Source: Purshia tridentata
Lineage: Eukaryota; Streptophyta; Magnoliopsida; Rosales; Rosaceae
DNA length: 64,000 nucleotides
Direction: 5' to 3'
Assembly (NCBI GenBank): GCA_003254885.1
Contig: QANT01006779.1
Coordinates: 62,001 to 126,000, forward strand
Positions 23,601-35,746 of this stretch are shown here, piece by piece (the first letter of the stretch is position 1; every line of letters starts with the position of its first letter). Under the pieces are notes generated by a model. It worked only from the letters and a program-made list of their open reading frames with translations, was not told the DNA's origin and made no database searches. The position numbers and the translations under genes were made by a program.

Positions 23601-26600
23601 CTAGTCATCTATAATTGAAAAAAAATAAAGAAAAAAGAATGAGTAACAAGTATATATGTTACAAAAGACTGGAAGCCTTCTACTCTAATGAATATGCATA
23701 CCGTTGTTTGTGAGTTCTGATGCTTTCTCCACGCCATTTGACTTGTACGGAGCAATATATTGAGGTGTCCCCTGGATGGAACCCAATAAATCATTCTCAA
23801 TGCATTCATACCTGCAAATAATCCATGTGTGACTTATACAAGCACTACTACATAGAGATGGAGATCTAGAGTTGGGGACAAAACATTATATAAGAATCAT
23901 TTTCACAATGATTTTTGACGACCCAATAGGAGAATTCAAGTCTTAGAGGCAAACTTACAATTTTGCACAGAGCTTATCAATCAGCGTAGAAAGATTCAAA
24001 ATCCTCATTCTCAAGTCCTGAAGTTTTTCGTCTGAATAATCATCAAAGGGCTCCTCCGTAAACATAGAAAGCTTCTCCATATTTCCCTCAAGTTGCTGCT
24101 GGTGGTCCTCAAATAAGTTTAGTTTTATTGTCCTTTGTTCTGCTGTCATTTCATTTTTAAATAGGTTCTCACCAAACATGTAATATGCAAATGGGTAGGA
24201 ATATGAAATAATCCGCCTTGATCTGAAGAGTCTGCAGAACCCATTGGTTGCCCAGCTGAAATCTTTAGATGTTGATTCTCTCTCTTCCAAACGTGATATC
24301 TTTCCTTGTATGCTTTCCTTCAGCGCAGATTCAAGCTTAAGAGAATCTTTATGAGCTTGATAACGGTTGAAGTAGTGAGTGTAACGAACTAGGTCCCTCT
24401 TGGCTTGCTCAAGTTTTATCTCCTCGTCTTCTTTGAATCGTCCACAACTGTGACCCTCTATGGATTCCCATGTATGAGCTGAACCAGTTGCGCCACCACA
24501 GAGCCAACTGCAAAAACATTTAAAGAAACCAACTCCAGATAATGTTACTAACACTGTTAAGGAAAGAAAAAAGACAGAGAATGGGTCATCAAATGTACAG
24601 CAAAAATATAAAAGGCAATGCAAACATTGTTCATACTGAAGTTTGCAAGATAAATTTGGGAAAAGATTGTTTAGTCTACTATATAAATAAATCATGAGGA
24701 CATATAAACTGAGACACAAGCAAAAGTATGAAACGTTTATAGAACGGGCTCCTCATCCAAAAATTATTGAAAAATCACCCAAAAAAAAAATTAAAAAAAA
24801 AAACAGGAAAAGATAAATGATCTTGAAGGATGATACAAAAAATAAGGACGGTACTATGGAGATCTAATATCACCACCAGCCATTTAATCACCTTAAATCA
24901 ACTGTTCCAGTCACATCACAGCAATATTGTCAAATCTCTACTCCACCAAAACCACTGTCTACATTATATTACACACAAGAACCTAAACAGATGGCATTAT
25001 GATTTATCGAAAAGAACAGTAAATGAAATATGGGAGCTCACTTTTGAATCAAGGAACATATTAGACCACATTCTGTCTTACAATACAATACGTCTTAGCA
25101 TCATCAACTTCTACTGCCCCCAAATTATTTCATGGCCCTGAGTAGGAGGGGAAATATTAAACCACACATGGAGGAAGTTTATAGATGACATATACCTGAA
25201 TACTTTAGAACCAGTAATTTTATGTCCAAAACTCTACAAGAAGTGTCCAGATAGAGATTGTGAACCACCATGCATTGTTAACGTGTGAAAATAAGTAAAA
25301 CCCATAATTTGTGCAAAGCAGGTTTTTCAGTGCCAACCAACATAGAAATTACAGAAGGCAGCAAAAATTCAAATTGCAAATCCTATGACAAGGATCTTGA
25401 TCAGGTATAGTTTTGAACAGCAACTGCATGAAAGTTGAGACCATCCCCAACCCACCCCAAAAATTCAAGGAAAAAAAAAAGCCACAAGAGTAAACGAAAT
25501 GCACAAAACATGAAGAGAAACACTTACCAAAATGGTTGTCCACAAATACAGGTAACTAGATTGCATCCTCCATTCTTTTCAACCAGCTTGTGACATTTTG
25601 GGCAAGGCTTCGTGTTGACTGCAATATAATTAACAGTCTCTGATTCATCTTGGCACTTCTTACACCATACTTCCCACATTTTGCATGAACAAGGAGAGTG
25701 TGCTACAGATAAGCATCTAAAACAGAATTGCAGCCCACATGCACATTCAACCTCGCATAATTCATCTTCCTCAATGCGTATAGCATTTCCACAATGAGGA
25801 ACACTCAGGCACCATTTCACCTTTCTATTATCCTCAATATATGATTCTAAGAGAAAACGCTCAAATTTCTCTGCCAGATTAGGATCTCTTGCACTGACTA
25901 GATTTCTGATTTTTTCTTCATCACAAATAGCATTGCACTTGTGTGCCATACATTTTATGCGCCTACTCTGACCGTCATTTATTTTCACAATAAAATGCTC
26001 TGTCCAACCTGAGAACAATGATAAACAAAACTGATTCCTTAAAAAAAATAAATTACAAAAAAAAAGGTATCATACAAATGCATACTGCATGAAAAAGCAT
26101 AACAATCCACCAACATGGATGCTAGTATTCCAGGCAGTTAGTGGGTTTTTCCACTGTGTTAAAAACCTGATTCACTCCACAGAACTTCAAGTCAACATGG
26201 CATAACCTCCTCAACAGATGCAGAGATACCCCATAGTGCCCCAAAATTCATCAAATAACTAAAAACAGATTATTAAATATACAAACTTTTGTGAATCCAA
26301 CCATGGACAAATTGGCTCCACATTACAATTTATTCAAAAAAGGCGGAAAAACTGTTTTCCCTATGAACTGCATCCAAGAGAGTCTTTGCTAAGCTAATTT
26401 TCAAGTAGTTGTTGTAGAACAAAAAGAAAAGAAAAAAGATCCAACAGATGCCATGATTCTGCAAAGAGAAAATAAAGAGCAGAGTACTTACAATCGTTGC
26501 AAAAGCAGTGACCACAATCCATCATTGTCACCTCATTAGCAGCAACTTCATCGAAGCAAATGTTGCACATAACTGGAGATGAAAGATTGTCATGCTCCAC

Positions 26601-27516
26601 CATAGTCACACCTGCTTCAGCATATAATCTATCTATCCCCCTCTCTACATACACTGCAAGCACCTTGTCAACATCCCAACAATAATGGATGAGTAAGGTT
26701 CGGGCATGATATTCTTTCAATGATAGCACATCCATTACCCTCTGCAAGTCCTCCCTCTACACATTTTATTGCAGACATCTAATATAAATCTAGTCGAGTA
26801 ACCACAATTACATCATAAAAAATGTTAAATAAATTCTTTACCTGTGCAATTAAGAGAGATTCTTTTGAAATGACCTGCAGAACACCATTGAAGGATTTAA
26901 ATGAATATACAGAATGGGCTAATGAAGCATAAAATATTGAAAGCAATAATTGGGACTAGAATTATACAAAATCTTACAGCATAAGGAATAGAAGTAGATT
27001 TAAGAGGGTAACTGCGGAAGTATATAAAAAAATAAATTGATGCAGATAAACAAAATTGCACGCCGAACAGGACAAACTTATCAATTTTCTAATACAAAAG
27101 AATTCAGAGAAAGAGCTCAAGTTATTTAAGAATTAAGACTCCATAATTATCCATTCCTGACGTAAAAATTTCTCATTTACCTAAAGGGATTGCTTTCAGT
27201 TAAATTTCTCGCTCTCTATCACACTGTGAGAGCGAACTTCACAAAACCCAAGGAATTGTTTAATAATTACTTACAAAGAATACATCTTTAGTTGATAAAC
27301 TCAAGTTTCTTTTCGAAACTTGAACCTCGAGAATTCGACCTCGTTCGATCACTGTACAAGGGAAACGAAGAGAATGGTTACCTTAGTGGTTGAAACCTCA
27401 GGCCTGGAAGCCTCATTATTCTCGGCGTAGTCTAACTCAGCCTCGTCCAAATTGTCGCGATCGTCGTCGTCGTAATAGCCGTCATCGTCGGTACTCAAAT
27501 AATGGTCGTCGTCCAT
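23601..27516 (-). CDS. RBR E3 ubiquitin ligase, ARI1/ARI2/ARI3 type (7 coding exons)
   Basis: Exons 5' to 3': 27382-27516, 26842-26874, 26492-26756, 25528-26008, 23959-24507, 23702-23811, 23601-23608. They total 1581 nt (526 residues), with all junctions GT-AG and in phase. Residues 1-45 are strongly acidic (MDDDHYLSTDDDGYY). RING1 starts at C120 (CNICFDEV, CGHCFCNDCW). The IBR spans about 200-255, and RING2 starts at C280 (CPKCHKLVEKNGGCNLVTC). C298 is the expected catalytic cysteine. The Ariadne domain includes KRDLVRYTHYFNRY and SYSYPFAYYMFGE. The protein transfers ubiquitin from an E2 to unknown targets. It differs from the RBR pair at 1-3.9 kb in having introns and in its NLVTC rather than NHMxC motif. 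The C-terminus stops early, after SELTNNDD. Arabidopsis relatives carry a longer tail, so the 8-nt last exon is the least certain part. Confidence 0.92.
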
Positions 27517-28511
27517 TGTATATAATTGTAGACTCTATCAGAAACCAAACAGGGAGAGATTGGCTGATTGCAAACAATCAAACATCGACTGGAGAAAGAG
27601 AGAAGAATTTTCCAGGGAAAAAAGAAAGCTTCTAGGGGAAGCAAATTTCCCCTAGAAAAAAAAGAGTTCTTTTTTCCCCTTCTTTCCTCTCTCTTTCTCT
27701 ATGACGGTGATGATCAGATATTCAGAGAGAGAGAGAGGAAATAAGTTTGAAATAGGGATTATTATGGAGTTTATACTGAAGACGCTAATTAAAAACTCTC
27801 TTTCTTAGGCTTCCCTCCTCCCGCGGTGGAGAAAATTCTTTGCTTAAAATAAAATGCTGGAGTTAGAGGAGCAGGAGTCGCAGGTAATTTTGCCAAACCC
27901 TGTTAATTGTGGCTTATCTTAATCTTACCACTCGCTCACTCCATTCAATATTTATCGCAAGCTTAATTTTAACATGTATTATTATTATTATTTGTTGATA
28001 TTATAACAATTTAATAATGTTATGCAAGTCTTATTTTTTTAGATTATAATTACTTGTTGTATTAACTTTTCTCATTGTATTCCTTTTTTTTTTATCTCAT
28101 AAAGATGTATTATTGTAACTCTATATATACCGCATATTAAAAATAATGAAGTGATTAAAAATTAATTATAAACCTAAGTTTTTAATTCCCCATCCAAAAT
28201 TCTGAAGCTAAATTTTAACATAATGCATTTACCAAACTTATTTTATACTTCAAAAGGAAATAAAGTGAAAATATGAGAATTTACGCTTAAAATTTTGGTA
28301 ATGAAGCAGTTTAAATATATATATATATATATATATTTTCTTACTTATTTTGTAAGTTAATGCATTTTTTGATGTTTATATAGTTTAAACAAATATTATC
28401 TTTTGTTATTTTAGATTGAAAAACATAACCACTAAATAATTTAGAATGTTCAAATTAAAAGTACTATATTATCTTTTATAATTTAAAAAATGAATTTATA
28501 TTATTATCTAA
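27517..28511. other. Intergenic: RBR gene promoter, AT-rich spacer, AT microsatellite
   Basis: The first 300 bases upstream of the RBR start contain CT/GA-rich sequence (for example about 27680-27740), probably the 5' UTR and core promoter. An (AT)11 microsatellite lies at 28315-28336. Nothing else is recognisable. Confidence 0.55.
28315..28336. repeat. (AT)11 microsatellite
   Basis: Twenty-two bases of perfect AT dinucleotide repeat in AT-rich intergenic DNA. Confidence 0.9.
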
Positions 28512-28954
28512 GTGGGGTGTATTGTATATGGATTTTAAAAGACTTTTATAGAGTTTAAAAGTCATATGGTATTCAATTAAGACTTTTAAAGACTTTAAAA
28601 AAGTCGATAAAAATCTATATGTATTCAATTAAGAATGTTGAGGAGTCTATAAAAGTGTATTCAATTAAGACTTTTAATGACTTTTAAAAAGTCCATAAAA
28701 ATCTATGTATATTCAAAAAGTCATAGACTTTTATAGACTTCATTTAATGATGGAATTCTAAAGACTTTGGAAGACTTTTATATATATTTCAAAGTCATTA
28801 TAAATCCGACCTATTCTCTGCAGATTTACAAGGATTTCTATAGACTCTGTAAAACTCTGTAGAACTCTATAAAAATTTATAAATTCTGCAAAAGTCTGCA
28901 ACTTGAAAAAATTCTATAAAAGTCTTTATAAATCTATATACACTACATCCCCGT
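28512..28954. mobile_element. Non-autonomous TIR element (MITE-like), about 440 bp
   Basis: The left end reads GTGGGGTGTATTGTATATGG. The right end, reverse-complemented, reads ACGGGGATGTAGTGTATATA. The similarity continues inward for over 40 bases through GATTT-AAAGACTTTTATAGA. The inside is made of repeated AAGACTTTTA / TAAAAGTC motifs in both orientations, so it could fold into long hairpins. There is no coding capacity. Length, TIRs and AT-richness fit a MITE. A target-site duplication is not clear: the flanks are CTAA and AAAT, at most an imperfect 3-bp TAA-type site. I therefore do not assign a superfamily. Confidence 0.7.
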
Positions 28955-29679
28955 AAATTTTAAGAGATATTATATTAAAAAAGTATATTTTTTGAACCTT
29001 AGCTTAAAAAATTAGATTTAATAACAATTTAAACTTAAATTTTCAAAATTAGACATATTTCTAATTATCCATAAAATGATTCAAGCCCCGTTTCAGATTT
29101 TTTTTTATTGTCAGACCTGTGTGAGGGTGGCTGGTCATTTTGATCAACCAACCATAGTAACAAGGGCCACCGAAAGTGTCAACAGGCCCATAACCAATCA
29201 AAACTACTAAACTAGGCTCCTTCATCTTCAGTGGACTCTGTTACTAATGTAATTCCCAGCAATATAGCACAATCATCTCTGCTTTCCGAATTCTGATAAA
29301 AGAACCAAACAATGTCGCGTGAAACGAATCAAATATTACAACATCGTTGAGGCCATGAATTTATTGAAATGCCACTGAATTAGGAAACCCATTTCTTAGT
29401 ACTAAAAAAATGAATCACCAACACTATTCTTAAATACACAAAATCGATGTGTCACCACTGTCCACTTGATTTCTAAATCAATTAAGCTTTGGACATGGTC
29501 AGGGGACACTGGCAAATCAAAGTTGCAACATACTCTAATCCACTACTTGTGAGTTTTAGTATCAAAATCTTGATTAACTATCACAATGATGCATGTTGCA
29601 CTGTTACTGCTGGTGTCTGCAAAAGCAACAACAGCCCCTATGGCTCTGTCACCCCCTAATTTTGATTTTAGACTTCAAT
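28955..29679. other. Intergenic, includes MATE gene 3' UTR
   Basis: The right part lies downstream of the MATE stop codon at 29680-29682 on the minus strand. No other feature is recognisable. Confidence 0.5.
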
Positions 29680-32238
29680 TTAGTCATGACTTGCTGCAGC
29701 TCCTCCTCCCCACTTCACGACACGGCTCTCTGCCTCTTCAGCCTGCATATTCCATATATAATTATTAATCAATAAAAGGGTTGAAAGTTGAAACACACAT
29801 GGCTAGGAAGGAACTAATATTGGATATGAAGAGTGAAAAAGAGTAGGAATACTGACCTCTTTGTTCCAGTTAGTTATGGAGGTGACTACTATCAAGATAA
29901 TGGTTTGCAAGACAATGCCACCAATCATCCCTGACCAAATACCCTATAAAACGCAAAAGTTCAAAAATTGAATTTAGGGGGAGAATAAAATGATCACAAG
30001 TCACAAGCATGTATATAAAGATATTATATGGCAATGACATTGTGTAGCAAATTCCAACTGAGAAAGAGACTTTGGTATCACACCTCAACTCCAAAACCAA
30101 ATGTGAATCCAAGAACTATTCCAGCCGGCAATCCAACAACATAGTAACACCCAATGTTGATGTATGCAACGAGAGATTGCCATCCAGCTCCAACAGCAAC
30201 ACCTAATTAATTCGGAAACAAATTACAGACATTAATGAATATTTAATTAAGAAGAAGAAAGCTTTTCCTCTTGGACTTGATTATATATGTGTTTGGGATT
30301 CAATTACCAGATAAGACTGGTTGAAGGCTGTTTAGAAGCACTGTGAATCCTAGCAAGACTGCAAGTTGAGTAGTTTCGTCAGCAACAGCAACACTGTTGG
30401 TGAAAAGGTATGGGAAATAATCTCTGGTTGCCAACACTACGCTCATGCAAACCACTCCTATAGACACCGAAGTGACTGAAACCACCAACACTGCAAACTT
30501 TGCTAGCTTGGGATTAGCAGCTCCAAGTTCATTTGATACTCTCACACTGTTGCAACCAACATACCAGATAGTAAATTAATAAACAGATAAAATTGGGACA
30601 TAAAGAAAAGAACAAATTAGTGAAGGCTGCATAAATAAATACCTTATAGCAGCATTAAACCCAAGTGCAATCATTGCATCCCATCCTTGTATGTTCATGC
30701 TGCATAAACATGGAAGCAGAAAATGAATTCCTATATAGTTCTTCTACATAACCCATGAAACCAATGACTGTTTTGTTTCGAAATTTCTAAATGATGCACT
30801 TTAATTACCAAATAGAGATGGCATCAACTGGGATCAAAGGGTTCGCCAAACGGCCAGTTATAACCACCAACACCATCAAGTACCAGAATTCCAAACTGCA
30901 ACAAATCAATTTATAAGCATAGTTAGGGAGGTACGTTCCGAAAGATTACATCTTGCATTGTGGAAATTAAAAAGGACTAGAAAAAGAAAGTACCATAACA
31001 TGACAGCAGAAGCTAGAGATAGCTTAACAAACCCATATAAGTCAGCAAATGCCAGCCATGAGAAACCACTCCAAGCACCATCTGACTTGGTAATGAAGAT
31101 GTACAACAATTGACCAATAACAATGAACCACCATGAAGTGTTGAGTGTGATTGCTGCTCCAGTTAAGCCCCACCCGAGCTTCAATATCAACAACCAACTG
31201 AAAAATGCATGAAACACTAGTACCGCTGCTGATATCCAGGCCATGACCATCACTTTCCTCTGTGATTGTAAGAATTTTTGAATTGGGAAATTGAGTGCGT
31301 AGGCGAACAATTGTGGAAGCATCCAAATTGCAAACTTTCCTGCACCAGAAGCCCAATTCGTAAAACTTTCATTTTTGGGCCACAACCCATATTTCATTTT
31401 TTAAAGAGACCAGCCCATGTGATAAGTAATATAAAGACTAACCAGCGGCCTCAGATATTTCATCGGTCTCTCCAATGAGCTCAAGTATAGGTGGGGACCA
31501 AATATAGATGGGAACCAAAAAGCAAGCTGTGGTCAGCAAAATGATCCACGATCTCTGCATGTACACACCTAGCATCCTGAACTGGCCCGCACCGTATGCT
31601 TGCCCACATAGCGTCTCCAATGCACTTCCCATTCCCAACTGTTTCCAACCACAAAAGTTAAACATATTTAAAAGTCAAATTTAAATTAAGATCCTTGCAT
31701 TAATTAAGTTACATTTCACTATTTAATGCCAACTAATTAAAGCCAACTTCGATGAAACACAAATCTTATCAAACAAAAATGAAACACACGGTACTTCTAC
31801 TTGGCATTGGGTTATTTATTTGTACGTGACGGTCAAATATGACACATACAAATGTACAATACAACTACTAAAAATGATGTGAATAATGCTTATTTATTTG
31901 TTTTTTTTTAATGAAGGAAATTAAGGAATGTAATTGTATATAGATTTAGAAAGTTATAATTTATTACGTACCATGACACCAAAGGCAAGGCCAGCGACGA
32001 CGGAGTTCTCGACAGAGACGGCGGCGAGCTCGAGCTCCCCAACAAACCCAGCGAAAGTCTGAGTGAGAGCACCCAAGGAGTACTGACAAATGGCGGTGAA
32101 GATCGCTGGGCCTGCAATCTTCCATAGCCTCTTTGATTCACACCCAAACTCCTTAACAATACCCACTTTTTCTTCTTGTTGGCTACTGTGGTTAGAAACG
32201 AGAAGTGGGGTGTTATCTAAATCCGCCATGCTTCCCAT
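29680..32238 (-). CDS. MATE efflux transporter (DTX family, 9 coding exons)
   Basis: MATE proteins export organic compounds, for example flavonoids, alkaloids or xenobiotics, across plasma or vacuolar membranes in exchange for protons. Exons 5' to 3': 31972-32238, 31443-31638, 30994-31339, 30809-30895, 30643-30699, 30308-30546, 30084-30202, 29857-29943, 29680-29742. They total 1461 nt (486 residues), with phases closed. The length is normal for a 12-helix MATE. Family blocks include LGMGSALETLCGQAYGAGQ, MLGVYMQRSWIIL, QSQRKVMVMAWI, RVSNELGAANPKLAKF and GIWSGMIGGI. The overall pattern resembles the Arabidopsis DTX27-DTX32 group more than TT12. The first Met is used; a second Met three codons later is equally possible. 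Substrate and membrane cannot be told from sequence. Confidence 0.94.
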
Positions 32239-34404
32239 TACTACTAGCTACCAAGTAATGGAGTGAATATCTCTGCTGCTGCGCGCTGTGTTGCCTTTGA
32301 GACTTAGCAAGGGTTTCTGATGCGTACAGTCTTATAATAACATTATAGAATGTGATCGATATTTCATGGTTTAGGGTCGTTGCGTATTGATCTGTGTTTC
32401 ATTGGTCTCCACTTTCCAGGACGGTATGGTAATGTGCCTTACTCGCATGTTTGAACTTTGAATAGTCGTTATATGTACGGCGTTGAGACGAGCGGGTGAG
32501 AGAGAAAGAGAAGGGTTCAGTTGTACATGACCCAATCGGATGGGCCCCTAATGGCCCACAGTTATAAAGTTTGTTGAAAATCCCGAATTATTTATTCTAT
32601 TCAGACTTTTTTCTTTTGATGAATTATTTGGACTTTTTACTTCTGATTATACTTCAAAAGAGTTGGAGATCCAAAAAATTGAAAAACAAAAAAACATTTT
32701 CTATAATTATTGCTTGATATATTTATTTTATTTGAATCTTTATAACCTTCCTGCTTGTGAGTCTAAATTAGTCTTGAATAACTCAATAAAATTTTCCCAA
32801 ATTCCTCGTGAGTTTTTGGATAATTTCCAAATATATATTTATACTCAATTAATTATTGATTTCATCACCAACCTTTTGTTAAGGAACCACTTAAGTTTGG
32901 GTCTTGTTCTGACAGGACTTTAGTTATTAAAATATAATATAAAACATTGATATATATTTGTATGCAATAACCACGATCTTTTCTGTCGCCCAAACATTTT
33001 AGGTGGTATTGGTGTACTAGGTTGTCTAGGTTGAAGTTGAACCTATTAATGATGCAAAACGACGTAGTCCGTAGTAGGAGATAACAAAACAGGTTAGAAG
33101 TTAGTTGCTAACAAATCATCTCCCTGGTAATTACCAAGTATATATTGGTTCAGGGTCTTCAACTTGAGACTTTCAGAGTAACATGCAGACCTACAAAATT
33201 TTAATTGAATGCGACGAGTTGAATTCAATAGTGTGTCAAACAAACGGTGGGTAACTAAACTTTTACCTCGGGTTTGACTAGAAGGGTAGGTTGAGGTTCT
33301 GATTATTTCAGCCAGACATGCACTATATATATTTTATTAAGAAGATGATTTGTTATAAAATTCCGTTGTCCTGAAATTAAGCAGGTACGCAAAGTCGATT
33401 AGATCATTTAATATATGTTTTGTGCCACTATAGAGAATATGTAATTTTGATAAAGATGGTCAAAACTTGTCTCACAAAAAATATATTGGAAAACTGAAAG
33501 CTTCCTTAGATTAGTGTGCGTACTCTTGGATTTGATATACAGTATCAAGGTCTCCCTTTAAAAATAGATCCCAAATTTGGTAACAACCACCTTTCCCATT
33601 TGTCTTGACGTTATAAAGGAGTTAGAAACAATTTGGTTAGATTGGGTCTATCTTATTCAATTCAAAATTGTGCTCCGAATAAATTAATAGAAATATAAAG
33701 GTAGAAATTTCAAGGCTTCAGTTTCATGAGAAGGCTCAAACTTTGACATACAGTTATGCACTTCCCTGCTGTTAAATTGATCTATATATTCCAGTATGGA
33801 ATCAACTAATTAATCTTATGCTGATGATTTGGTAAGGCAGTGAATAAAAGAATAAATAATTTAAACCCTTATATAAGGGTGTAACCCATACACCAATCTG
33901 ATGGACAGCATAATGACATCGATCTCGTAATTAGAGTTATTGACTCTACATCTCAGAGTTCACAGAAATTATAGTAAATTATGTGTATATATTTTGAGCT
34001 ATTGAAAACGAGAGCAAGGAAATAAATAAATAGTAAATTGACAAGAATTCTTGCAGATTAGAGGTAATGGGACTAAGCCCTTGTAGAAAAGTCAAAAAAT
34101 GAGAAACCCATATCACTGCTGTAAAAAATCCTTACGAATTCAAAATAATAAATTTAGAAATTTTATTGGATTAAATTTAAGAGTAATCCTAATTATTCTA
34201 GGATTAGGAAATAAAGTACGGTTCTCCTATATGTCCTATATCAATAATGAAAAGGCTTTGCTTACCTCTTATAAATAACATTGCCGCAAAATTTTAAGGG
34301 CATGTCAAACTCAATTAAGTAGCAATATTCATTCATCTCCATCCTAATTTTGTCTCAGAAATTTTTAATTAGGTCGAGGCAACAACTCTCCACCAATACC
34401 AGAC
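32239..34404. other. Intergenic between MATE and B3-like genes
   Basis: About 2.2 kb of AT-rich DNA. The left end contains the MATE promoter and 5' UTR. A TATA-like box for the B3 gene lies at 34270-34278. No other gene or element is recognisable. Confidence 0.55.
34270..34278 (+). promoter_or_regulatory. Candidate TATA box of the B3-like gene
   Basis: TATAAATAA lies 127 bases upstream of the ATG at 34405. That would put the transcription start near 34300 and give a 5' UTR of about 100 bases. Confidence 0.45.
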
Positions 34405-35160
34405 ATGGATATAGAATTGAAGAGAAAGATCGAATCCTTGCATGGCTGCCAAGTCAAATTGGTAAAACAGATTAAGCTTTTTCTTAATGATGTGAAGCAA
34501 GATTGTTTAATGATGGGAAACCTGATAGCGGAAGACTTTCTTGATGAGCAAGAAGAGCAAGAATTGGCCACCGATGATGGATTTGTAAGAGTGAGAGTTA
34601 TAGAACCATGTCTAAATGTCTCTGAAGAATTATGCTTGAGGAAGTGGACAAATTCTTACGTGTTGAACAAAGGTTGGAAATCAATTGTAGAAAACAATGA
34701 GCTTAAGGAAAAAGATATAATTGAGGTGTGGTCGTTTCGAGTTAAAAGACAACTTGGGGTCGCAATTGTTAAAAAAGACTTAGTAGAATTGAAGAGAAAG
34801 AACGAACTCTTGCATGGATCCCAAATCAAATTCGTAAAACAGATTAAGCTTTTTCATAATGATGTGAAGGAAGATAGTTTAAAGATAGAAAACCCGATAG
34901 AGGAAGACTTTCTTGATGAGCAAGAAGAGCAACAATTGGCCACCAACGATGGATTTATAAGAGTTAGAGTCATAGAACCAGGTCTAAGTGACTCTAGAGA
35001 ATTATGCTTGAGGAAGTGGACAAATTCTTACGTGTTGAACAAAGGTTGGAAATCAATTGTCGAAAACAGTAAGCTTAAAGAAGGAGATGAAATTGAGTTG
35101 TGGTCGTTTCGAGTTAAAGGAAAACTCGGGTTCACGGTTTTAAAATTTGAGCAGTGGTAG
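34405..35160 (+). CDS. B3-like DNA-binding domain protein, two tandem domains, intronless
   Basis: The single exon encodes 251 residues made of two copies of a B3-like module, about residues 1-122 and 127-251. Each copy runs from ELKRK...LHG through EDFLDEQEEQ-LAT-DGF-RVRVIEP to LCLRKWTNSYVLNKGWKSIVEN and E-WSFRVK--LG. The closing pattern (LRKW, YVLNKGWKSIV, KLKEGDEIELWSFRV, LGF) is typical of the small plant B3/REM-like genes once grouped as DUF313. B3 domains bind DNA in the nucleus, but these short members have few known targets. The repeat period is 372 bp (124 codons), with high identity, so the duplication looks recent. The ATG follows in-frame upstream sequence without a better start. 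Function is inferred only from the fold. Confidence 0.75.
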   Translation: MDIELKRKIESLHGCQVKLVKQIKLFLNDVKQDCLMMGNLIAEDFLDEQEEQELATDDGFVRVRVIEPCLNVSEELCLRKWTNSYVLNKGWKSIVENNELKEKDIIEVWSFRVKRQLGVAIVKKDLVELKRKNELLHGSQIKFVKQIKLFHNDVKEDSLKIENPIEEDFLDEQEEQQLATNDGFIRVRVIEPGLSDSRELCLRKWTNSYVLNKGWKSIVENSKLKEGDEIELWSFRVKGKLGFTVLKFEQW

Positions 35161-35746
35161 CCGGGCTAATGCTAATGGATGATCCATGATCACCAAGGAC
35201 CAGTCAACCGAAGTAGTGTTATTTTCATAAATAGTTTATTTACTTTTTTCCAATTCTTAGCATTGATGGATAGTTTTCATATATTCAAGGATGAATGAAT
35301 GTAATTTTCGTAATTTCCATTTAACATAGAAGATCCTTTGTAATTGCTGCAAAAACAACCATTCGAATTTAAAGACTCAAGTAAAGTAAAATAGAAGTGA
35401 AAGTTCAAAGAAGAATATATGCATATCACCATAATCGAATTCTCTCCAAAGTCAAAGATAAAGTGATCAAATTGATAACAATGTTCTACCATATAAAACA
35501 AACGGTTAAAAAATAGCTAGCTAGCTAAAGTTCCACAAGTTATGGCTACTGTTCTAGAACTTTTAAAACAATTCCAACCTTGGCACAAACTCAGGAGAAT
35601 TCCAATTAAGCTATTTTTTACCTTCCGTAAGCTGTTTGTTACTTTCATAATTTAATGCATCAAATTGTATCTGCACAGCACACAACACCCTGAACCCCGT
35701 TTATGACTTTATGGAAGTTTGTTTTTTGTTTTTTATTAAATTAAAG
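35161..35746. other. Intergenic, converging 3' UTRs
   Basis: The B3-like gene from the left and the F-box gene from the right end here. No coding or RNA feature is recognisable. Confidence 0.55.
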
